A program made the position numbers and the translations under genes. The notes beneath the pieces were generated by a model. The model ran no database searches. It had not been told where the DNA came from and worked only from the letters and a program-made list of their open reading frames with translations. From assembly GCA_009783135.1 (NCBI GenBank), contig WRHS01000069.1, forward strand, positions 1-5,317: DNA of 5,317 bases, in the 5' to 3' direction. The stretch's first letter is position 1; every line of letters starts with the position of its first letter. This stretch comes from Dehalococcoidia bacterium. Lineage in GTDB: Bacteria > Chloroflexota > Dehalococcoidia > Dehalococcoidales > UBA1222. Shown here piece by piece: positions 1 to 4,339 of the stretch.

Positions 1-1491
1 AAAGTATCATCTGCCAATCTGGAAAAGCAAAGTGCCGGCGCGCTGGTTTTCGGTTTGTATGAAGGCGAAAAGAAACTTTCCGCAGAACTAGCTGCTCTTG
101 ATAAAAAGCTGGGCGGGGTCATAGCCCAATCTGTCGCACTTGGGCGTCTTAGCGGCAAGTTATGCGAGTATGAGGCTTTCCATGCCCCTGTGGGCATTTC
201 AGCCGGTCTGATAGTGGTGTTGGGGCTTGGCAAGAAAGATGATTTAACAAGCGAGAAACTCCGTCGTGCTTTTGGTGCTGTGTGTCGTGCCCTGCGCAAA
301 AGCAAAGCTGCGCTTATCGCATCCCAGCTTTTGGGTGATGGGGCGTCTCTGTCTGCATCTGAGCGGGCACAGGCGCTTGCTGAAGGAGCGTACCTTGGGC
401 TTTATACTTTCAGGCGCCATATAACCAAGAAACCTGACTACACTGAAATAACTGGCATTACGCTTATGTGTGCTGCATCTGATGTTTCAGTTGCTAAAGC
501 GGGCATTGAAACAGGGCGCATAATGGCGGAGGCTGCCATACTGGCACGTGACATGGCAAATGCGCCCAGCAATTTCATGTATCCTGCCGATATAGCTGCT
601 GTCGCAAAAGACATAGCAAAAAAGCACAAACTGGAAATCACCGTCATGGATAAGGAAGAGATGGCGGCCTTGGGTATGCATGCCGCTCTTTCCGTAGCAC
701 AGGGTAGTGCCCAGTCTCCTAAGTTCATAATCATGTCTTACAAAGGCAAATCATCGGTCTCCGTCGATTTGGCGCTAATAGGCAAGGGTATCACATTCGA
801 CTCAGGAGGCATTTCGCTTAAACCATCAGACGGTATGGGTGATATGAAAGGCGATATGGCAGGTGCGGCATCCGTAATTGCCGCCATGTCGGCTATTGCT
901 CAGCTCAAGCCCAAACTCAATGTAAGCGCCGTTGTGGCGGCAGTGGAGAATATGCCCAGCAGTACAGCTTACAAACCCGGCGACGTGGTGCAGGCTATGA
1001 ACGGCAAAACCATTGAGGTTATATCAACCGATGCCGAGGGTCGCCTTACCCTAGCCGATGCCGTTGCCTACGTAAATGCTAAAATCAAAGCAAAACATAT
1101 TGTGGATGTTGCAACTCTAACGGGTGCCTGTATCGTGGCACTAGGGCATGTGGCCAGCGCCGTTCTTACCAATAATCAAGCTTTGGCGGACAGAGTCCTT
1201 GCAGCCGGAGGGAAGACAGGCGAGTTATCCTGGCAGCTGCCTATGTTTGAGGAATATAAAGAGCAAAATAAAAGCGATGTGGCCGACCTCAAGAACGTCG
1301 GCGGGCGTCCGGCAGGTACTATCACCGCCGCTATGTTCGTAGGTGAATTTGCTGAAAATACCCCGTGGGTTCATATGGACATCGCCGGGGTTAACCAATC
1401 TGACAAGGAACATGGCTATATAACCAAAGGTGCAACGGGCATACCTGTGCGCACACTGGTAACGCTGGCACAGGAAATGGCACTGAGGTAA
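1..1491 (+). CDS. pepA: Leucyl aminopeptidase, M17 family (5'-truncated by window)
   Basis: Cytoplasmic two-metal aminopeptidase that removes N-terminal residues from peptides, normally as a hexamer. The frame is open from base 1, and the first codons read KVSSANLEKQ, which resembles the start of E. coli PepA, so only a few N-terminal residues are missing; 496 are visible against about 500 for the family. A TTG at 55 is an internal Leu codon, not the start. Residues 1 to about 160 are the variable N-terminal domain and the rest is the catalytic domain. Counting from base 1, Lys262, Asp267, Asp285, Asp344 and Glu346 match the E. coli metal ligands K270, D275, D293, D352 and E354, and Lys274 and Arg348 match catalytic K282 and R356, all at a constant offset of 8. 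The family signature NTDAEGRL reads STDAEGRL, a conservative variant. DVATLTGA and the C-terminal GATGIPVR are also typical. The Crp/Fnr gene starts 17 bases downstream. Confidence 0.96.
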   Translation, partial: KVSSANLEKQSAGALVFGLYEGEKKLSAELAALDKKLGGVIAQSVALGRLSGKLCEYEAFHAPVGISAGLIVVLGLGKKDDLTSEKLRRAFGAVCRALRKSKAALIASQLLGDGASLSASERAQALAEGAYLGLYTFRRHITKKPDYTEITGITLMCAASDVSVAKAGIETGRIMAEAAILARDMANAPSNFMYPADIAAVAKDIAKKHKLEITVMDKEEMAALGMHAALSVAQGSAQSPKFIIMSYKGKSSVSVDLALIGKGITFDSGGISLKPSDGMGDMKGDMAGAASVIAAMSAIAQLKPKLNVSAVVAAVENMPSSTAYKPGDVVQAMNGKTIEVISTDAEGRLTLADAVAYVNAKIKAKHIVDVATLTGACIVALGHVASAVLTNNQALADRVLAAGGKTGELSWQLPMFEEYKEQNKSDVADLKNVGGRPAGTITAAMFVGEFAENTPWVHMDIAGVNQSDKEHGYITKGATGIPVRTLVTLAQEMALR

Positions 1492-1508
1492 GCAGTCTAC
1501 GTATTGTT

Positions 1509-2180
1509 ATGACCAAACTTGAGTTTTTACAGACATCTGCAATATTTGCCGATGTGCCCACCTTGGAGTTGGAAGCCATCAGCCGGCGCATGTTTGAGAA
1601 AAAACTGCCGCGTGCCGAGATGGTGCTATCGCAAGGCGATGAGACGAGCACACTGTTTTTCGTTGCAGAAGGGGTTGTAAAACTGTTTAAGACATCGATT
1701 GATGGCAAGGAACAAGTTATCAGTCTCGTCCGTCCGGGAGAACTGTTCAATGTTGTACCGATTTGCGATGATGGTCCAACACCTATGGATGCTCAGGCTT
1801 TGGGCGCAGTAACGCTATATGGCATTACCCGCGATGACCTTGATCTCATACTTCGCAATTACCCCAAACTTGCGCGTAACATCAGTCGGTTGTTGGCACA
1901 GCGCATCCGTTCGCTAATTTCGCTGGTCGAAGACTTGTCGTTTCGCAGCGTGACAAGCCGCGTGGCCAGAATACTGCTTGAAAACCTTTCTGAGCCATCT
2001 TCGCTACCGGCCATACGGCTTACGCAGCGTGAAATGGCTGCTTTGGCAGGCACGGCACGTGAGGTGGTTGCGCGCTCGCTCAAAGAGTTGGAAAGCACAG
2101 GTATGATAGAAATACGCCTCCATCAGGTTGCTATACGCAATAAGAAAGGACTTGAGCAGATTGTGGAGTGGGGGTTATAA
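1509..2180 (+). CDS. Crp/Fnr-family transcriptional regulator
   Basis: Predicted homodimeric DNA-binding regulator of 223 residues, the usual length for the family. Residues 10-115 form the cyclic-nucleotide-binding-like beta roll (QGDETSTLFFVAEGVVKLF, then RPGELF), residues 118-145 the long dimer helix, and residues 170-215 the winged helix-turn-helix (LTQREMAALAGTAREVVARS). The recognition helix carries Arg183-Glu184-x3-Arg188, the pattern E. coli CRP uses to read TGTGA half-sites. The roll lacks the CRP cassette (FGE followed by R-S/T-A): GELF is followed by NVVPICDDG, so cAMP binding is doubtful. There is one cysteine (Cys86) and no N-terminal cysteine cluster, so it is not an FNR-type iron-sulfur sensor. 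The signal is unknown. The ATG at 1509 has no good Shine-Dalgarno sequence; a GAGG at 1485-1488 is about 20 bases away. It starts 17 bases after pepA stops, so co-transcription is likely, with a ferredoxin gene 63 bases downstream. Confidence 0.93.
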   Translation: MTKLEFLQTSAIFADVPTLELEAISRRMFEKKLPRAEMVLSQGDETSTLFFVAEGVVKLFKTSIDGKEQVISLVRPGELFNVVPICDDGPTPMDAQALGAVTLYGITRDDLDLILRNYPKLARNISRLLAQRIRSLISLVEDLSFRSVTSRVARILLENLSEPSSLPAIRLTQREMAALAGTAREVVARSLKELESTGMIEIRLHQVAIRNKKGLEQIVEWGL

Positions 2181-2219
2181 AGTGATACCTGAGTTACAGA
2201 TTTTTTCGCAGCGCTTCAA

Positions 2220-2225
2220 TATAAT
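2220..2225 (+). promoter_or_regulatory. Possible -10 element before the ferredoxin gene
   Basis: A perfect TATAAT lies in the 63-base gap between the regulator and the ferredoxin. Transcription would start near 2232, leaving about 12 bases that contain the GGTGA ribosome binding site. No good -35 stands at 16-18 bases; the nearest fair match, GTTACA at 2193-2198, is 21 bases away. It may be a weak internal promoter or chance. Confidence 0.35.
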
Positions 2226-2243
2226 TCGGCATATGGTGAAAGA

Positions 2244-2447
2244 ATGTCGCGGCCTGAGATAGTTCGGCAATTGTGTACCGGCTGCGGTTTGTGTGCCAGT
2301 GTGTGTACAAGAGGCGGTCTGCAGGTAGTTGGGTTGGTTGCTTCGTTCGTAGGTGCAGACGAATGTGCCGGATGTGGGCTATGTGAGGCTGTATGCCCGT
2401 CAAATGCTATCAGTTGTCCTTTTGAAATCATACTTGACGAAGCATAA
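2244..2447 (+). CDS. Small 2[4Fe-4S] ferredoxin-like protein
   Basis: A 67-residue cytoplasmic protein with two Cys-x2-Cys-x2-Cys-x3-Cys motifs: CTGCGLCASVC at residues 11-21 and CAGCGLCEAVC at 41-51. This predicts two [4Fe-4S] clusters as in clostridial-type ferredoxins, which carry low-potential electrons. The second motif continues with the usual Pro (CPSNAI), whereas the first has CTR where Pro is usual. One extra cysteine follows in AISC. There is nothing beyond the ferredoxin fold, so it is a carrier or a small subunit rather than an enzyme. The ATG at 2244 follows GGTGA at 2235-2239; the frame is open back to 2193 but has no other usable start. It lies 63 bases after the Crp/Fnr gene, possibly in the same transcript, and the -35 of the next gene's promoter overlaps its last codons. 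The fold is clear but the electron partner is unknown. Confidence 0.88.
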   Translation: MSRPEIVRQLCTGCGLCASVCTRGGLQVVGLVASFVGADECAGCGLCEAVCPSNAISCPFEIILDEA

Positions 2448-2462
2448 CTAATCCGCTATACT
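2435..2462 (+). promoter_or_regulatory. Sigma70-type promoter for the zinc-ribbon gene
   Basis: TTGACG (2435-2440) and TATACT (2457-2462) are separated by 16 bases, and each hexamer matches consensus at five of six positions. The -35 lies inside the last codons of the ferredoxin gene and the -10 just after its stop. The predicted start near 2469 gives a leader of about 130 bases before the ATG at 2598. This is the best promoter match in the window. Confidence 0.65.
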
Positions 2463-2508
2463 CCCGCCTTTGTGTGAATTCAGCCTGTGTATTGTGCCTG
2501 CACTATTC

Positions 2509-2523
2509 TTGTGTTATGCACAA
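2509..2523. promoter_or_regulatory. Interrupted palindrome, candidate regulator site or hairpin
   Basis: TTGTG and CACAA flank a 5-base centre (TTATG). The arms contain TGTG/CACA, the core read by Crp-type recognition helices such as that of the regulator 330 bases upstream. The spacing differs from a classical Crp site (TGTG-N8-CACA; here N5), and the element lies about 40 bases downstream of the predicted transcription start, so it would act as a block or as an RNA hairpin. Five-base arms can arise by chance. Confidence 0.3.
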
Positions 2524-2605
2524 AGACATATGGAACAAATTTTTGATTACCAACCCAATGATTATGATTTCTGTTGGGTTTGAAAACGGAGAGGTTAATG
2601 TCTAA
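2516..2605 (+). CDS. Possible small ORF (29 codons) in the zinc-ribbon leader
   Basis: An ATG at 2516 opens a 29-residue frame beginning MHKDIWNKFLI and ending in TAA at 2603-2605. It overlaps the zinc-ribbon start in the arrangement ATGTCTAA, which resembles the overlaps used for translational coupling. The middle is hydrophobic (FLITNPMIMISVGF), with in-frame ATG codons at 2558 and 2564. Against it: no Shine-Dalgarno sequence precedes 2516, the peptide matches nothing I recognise, and a frame this short is expected by chance. It would be co-transcribed from the promoter at 2435-2462. Treat it as a hypothesis only. Confidence 0.2.
   Translation: MHKDIWNKFLITNPMIMISVGFENGEVNV
2552..2580 (+). 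other. Hairpin just upstream of the zinc-ribbon ribosome binding site
   Basis: AACCCAA (2552-2558) can pair with TTGGGTT (2574-2580) around a 15-base loop. No T-run follows the 3' arm, so it is not a good terminator. It ends 7 bases before the GGAGAGG ribosome binding site and could affect mRNA stability or translation. Confidence 0.4.
2588..2594 (+). promoter_or_regulatory. Strong ribosome binding site deciding the zinc-ribbon start
   Basis: GGAGAGG ends three bases before the ATG at 2598, with its GGAG core six bases away. This fixes the start there and rules out the in-frame TTG at 2574, which lies in the hairpin's 3' arm and has no such site. Confidence 0.8.
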
Positions 2606-2825
2606 GTGGAAAGCAAAATGCTGCCCCCGTTGCGGCGGCGATATTTTTTTGGATATCGATGAGTATAGCTGGGTAGAGCACTGCCTGCAGTGTGGATATG
2701 TACGCGCTCGCGTTGGGGAGCCATGCCCTATATGTCGTGATGAAATGGTTTTTGACTCGGATGATTACAAGTGCAATACATGCGGTCATGTGTCCAGCGC
2801 TCTTGAACGAAAAGAAGTTTGGTAA
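2598..2825 (+). CDS. Small double zinc-ribbon protein, function unknown
   Basis: A 75-residue cytoplasmic protein built of two treble Cys-pair modules. Ribbon one pairs CPRC (residues 9-12) with CLQC (29-32); ribbon two pairs CPIC (43-46) with CNTC (59-62). An extra cysteine (Cys8) precedes the first. CxxCGG and CxxCGY/H are classic zinc-knuckle turns, and eight well-spaced cysteines make a pair of structural zinc sites likely. The sequence between the pairs is acidic (LDIDEYSW, FDSDDY), and the protein ends after a short basic and acidic tail. Such ribbons occur in small transcription, translation and ribosome-associated proteins, but no specific family is recognised here. Rubredoxin-like iron binding is an alternative. 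It has its own promoter, a long leader and a strong ribosome binding site, and is followed by an intrinsic terminator, so it appears to be a single-gene unit. Confidence 0.82.
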   Translation: MSKWKAKCCPRCGGDIFLDIDEYSWVEHCLQCGYVRARVGEPCPICRDEMVFDSDDYKCNTCGHVSSALERKEVW

Positions 2826-2846
2826 AAGTAGTATTCTGTAATTTCA

Positions 2847-2883
2847 CAAGCCCACGGTTATCCGGTGGGCTTGCTTTGTTGTG
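2847..2883 (+). terminator. Intrinsic terminator after the zinc-ribbon gene
   Basis: CAAGCCCAC (2847-2855) pairs perfectly with GTGGGCTTG (2865-2873); inside it GG and CC pair around a TTAT loop, with one bulged G at 2864. The T-rich CTTTGTTGTG follows at once. It lies 21 bases after the zinc-ribbon stop and separates that gene from the glmU-glmS block. Confidence 0.85.
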
Positions 2884-2895
2884 TAGGGTTTTCCA

Positions 2896-2920
2896 CTGAG
2901 AACGAACTCTATGCTCTCAG
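2896..2920. repeat. Inverted repeat upstream of the glmU promoter
   Basis: CTGAGA (2896-2901) and TCTCAG (2915-2920) are perfect inverted copies 13 bases apart. They sit just upstream of the predicted -10 and reach the -35 position, where a regulator could bind. Six-base arms are only modest evidence. Confidence 0.3.
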
Positions 2921-2938
2921 ATGGCTATCTTGGTTGCA

Positions 2939-2947
2939 TGCTATACT
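2939..2947 (+). promoter_or_regulatory. Extended -10 promoter for glmU
   Basis: TGC followed by TATACT gives an extended -10 element (TGnTATAAT, one mismatch). No -35 match is seen at 16-18 bases, which extended -10 promoters often tolerate. The start would be near 2954, about 100 bases before the glmU ATG. Confidence 0.5.
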
Positions 2948-2985
2948 GTCTGTGGGTTGCGATTTTTGAGCGGATTGCATGGCGC

Positions 2986-3013
2986 TCACATGTTTTGATG
3001 GATTAGTCACATG
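2986..3013 (+). repeat. Direct repeat TCACATG, 21-base period, in the glmU leader
   Basis: TCACATG occurs at 2986-2992 and 3007-3013, exactly 21 bases (two helical turns) apart. TCACA is also a Crp-type half-site, but neither copy has a good partner on its other side. TTTTGA (2993-2998) and TCAAAA (3015-3020) additionally form an inverted pair over the same stretch. The rest of 2826-3057 holds the terminator, the promoter and no gene. Confidence 0.25.
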
Positions 3014-3037
3014 CTCAAAATGCCGCAAGTGCACACA

Positions 3038-3053
3038 AGAGGAAATGAGTTAG
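3038..3053 (+). promoter_or_regulatory. glmU ribosome binding site with two-codon ORF
   Basis: AGAGGA (3038-3043) is the only Shine-Dalgarno sequence before glmU but stands 14 bases from the ATG at 3058, farther than usual. Between them lies ATG AGT TAG (3045-3053), a complete two-codon frame too close to the site for normal initiation. It may be chance, or it may modulate glmU translation. Confidence 0.4.
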
Positions 3054-3057
3054 CACA

Positions 3058-4299
3058 ATGTCAGATAACAAGGAATCACGCACCACGCAAGCTGTCATAC
3101 TGGCCGCAGGTAAAGCGCAGCGTATGCTGCCCCTAAGCAATTCACGTCCCAAAGGTATGATATGCGTGGCTAATCAGCCCATCATTGAGCATATCATAAT
3201 TGAGGCTCAACAGGCTGGCATAAAAGATTTCATTCTTGTAACTGGTAACAATGGTGATGTCATAAAAAATTATTTCGAAGACGGGTCTGAGATTGGAGTA
3301 AAGATAACTTATCGCCGTCAGGAAACTCCATCCGGCTCAGGCGCTGCTGTGCAAACAATGCAAGACATTGTATGTCAAAATTTCATTGTATTTAACAGCG
3401 ATATGCTTCTTTCTGCAGCCGATATACAGCAATTGGTGCGAGCAGATGGCATTACCATTGGTGTGAAAGAAGTATCCAATCCGGCTGGGTTTGGCGTTGT
3501 TGAAGAAAATGACGCCAAAGTATGTCGCATCTTGGAAAAGCCCGTTGTTGCTTCATCTCGGCTGGTTAACACAGGGGCATATACGCTAAATGAGCACATT
3601 TTTGCGGCCATTGACCAAACGCCACTGTCGTCCCGCGGCGAAATTGAACTGACGCAGGCGCTGCAACTTCTCATTGAACAAGGAATGCCGGTATGCTGCA
3701 CAAAGCTGGAAAGCTGGCGGGATATCAGCTATCCGTGGGATTTGCTGGATGCCAATGCATGCGTGCTTTCACGGCTTGTTTCCAATAATCAAGGCATAAT
3801 CGAGGAAAACGTACACATTGAGGGGGCTTGCAATATTGGCGCAGGAAGCATTGTTCGCGCAGGCAGCTATATTGCGGGACCTGTGGTTATTGGGGAAAAC
3901 TGCGACATTGGTCCAAATTGCTTTATCCGCCCGGCAACGGCTATTGGCGATAACTGTCGCATTGGAAATGCTGTTGAAATCAAAAACAGCATAATCATGC
4001 GCGGATGCAAAATTCCGCATTTGAACTATGTCGGGGATAGTGTCATTGGAGAAAACTGTAACCTTGGTGCCGGCACCAAGATTGCCAACATGCGCTTTGA
4101 TAAGGAGCCTGTGACTGTCGATGGTATTCCTACCGGGCGCATCAAATTTGGTGCCATACTCGGCGATGGCGTGCAGACTGGCATAAACGTAAGCATCAAC
4201 GCCGGAAGCGTCATAGGCAACCACGCACGCATATGGCCCGGCATTGCTGTGTATGACAGTGTCCTGGACGATGTGCAGTTGCGCAAAGAGCAGCTATAA
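3058..4299 (+). CDS. glmU: GlmU-like bifunctional nucleotidylyltransferase/acetyltransferase
   Basis: Predicted to acetylate glucosamine-1-phosphate and couple it to UTP, forming UDP-N-acetylglucosamine in the cytoplasm; 413 residues, shorter than E. coli GlmU (456). Residues 10-235 are the nucleotidylyltransferase: VILAAGKAQRM (13-23) with Arg22 and Lys32, PSGSG (91-95), NSD with metal-binding Asp115, and EKP (160-162). The usual AAGxGxR loop has Ala20 in place of the second Gly. Residues 245-400 are a left-handed beta helix of hexapeptide repeats. Arg291, Lys309, His321, Tyr324, Asn335 and Asn344 match E. coli GlmU R333, K351, H363, Y366, N377 and N386 at a constant offset of 42, so the acetyltransferase site looks complete. 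A segment after Asn344 (DKEPVTVDGIPTG) is longer than in E. coli and recalls archaeal two-domain enzymes such as Sulfolobus ST0452. glmS follows 40 bases downstream, which supports the role. Other sugar-1-phosphates are possible substrates. ATG 3058 is the only start before the nucleotide-binding loop. Confidence 0.88.
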   Translation: MSDNKESRTTQAVILAAGKAQRMLPLSNSRPKGMICVANQPIIEHIIIEAQQAGIKDFILVTGNNGDVIKNYFEDGSEIGVKITYRRQETPSGSGAAVQTMQDIVCQNFIVFNSDMLLSAADIQQLVRADGITIGVKEVSNPAGFGVVEENDAKVCRILEKPVVASSRLVNTGAYTLNEHIFAAIDQTPLSSRGEIELTQALQLLIEQGMPVCCTKLESWRDISYPWDLLDANACVLSRLVSNNQGIIEENVHIEGACNIGAGSIVRAGSYIAGPVVIGENCDIGPNCFIRPATAIGDNCRIGNAVEIKNSIIMRGCKIPHLNYVGDSVIGENCNLGAGTKIANMRFDKEPVTVDGIPTGRIKFGAILGDGVQTGINVSINAGSVIGNHARIWPGIAVYDSVLDDVQLRKEQL

Positions 4300-4329
4300 T
4301 ATTTGAGAATAGTTTAACAGTGTTATTTT
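4295..4329 (+). promoter_or_regulatory. Possible glmS promoter elements
   Basis: Two options exist. A perfect TATAAT at 4295-4300 overlaps the glmU stop but has no good -35. Alternatively TTGAGA (4303-4308, five of six) and TGT-TATTTT (4321-4329) form an extended -10 promoter with a short 15-base spacer, which would start transcription near 4336, only a few bases before the glmS ATG. glmS could equally be read through from glmU. Confidence 0.35.
4315..4325. promoter_or_regulatory. Perfect 11-base palindrome before glmS
   Basis: TAACA and TGTTA flank a single G. The centre is too short for an RNA hairpin, so if functional it is a protein-binding site; it overlaps the possible extended -10 of glmS and ends 14 bases before the start codon. 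Confidence 0.3.
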
Positions 4330-4339
4330 ACATAATTGT

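Noticed and set aside
55..57. TTG as the start of pepA
   Set aside because: The frame is open to base 1 and the upstream codons match the PepA N-terminus, so this is an internal Leu.
438..734. 98-codon antisense frame inside pepA
   Set aside because: Low-complexity translation within a conserved gene and no recognisable protein features.
1400..1423. Promoter for the regulator inside the end of pepA (CTGACA and TATATA)
   Set aside because: The spacer is only 11 bases.
1509..2180. FNR-type oxygen sensor assignment
   Set aside because: Only one cysteine (Cys86) is present, so a [4Fe-4S] sensor cluster cannot be built as in FNR.
2181..2210. Terminator after the Crp/Fnr gene (T-run at 2201-2206)
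   Set aside because: Only a 3-bp CTG/CAG stem precedes the T-run, too weak to terminate.
2574..2576. TTG as an earlier start for the zinc-ribbon gene
   Set aside because: It lies in a hairpin arm with no ribosome binding site, while ATG 2598 has a strong GGAGAGG at good distance.
3769..4224. 151-codon antisense frame opposite glmU
   Set aside because: It overlaps the conserved beta-helix coding region entirely and shows no recognisable domain; it is a shadow of the codon pattern there.
3823..4250. Repeat array within glmU
   Set aside because: The periodicity is the hexapeptide repeat of the left-handed beta helix, not a DNA-level repeat or CRISPR.
4300..4339. glmS ribozyme upstream of glmS
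   Set aside because: Only 40 bases separate the genes, far too short for the ribozyme core, and none of it resembles it.
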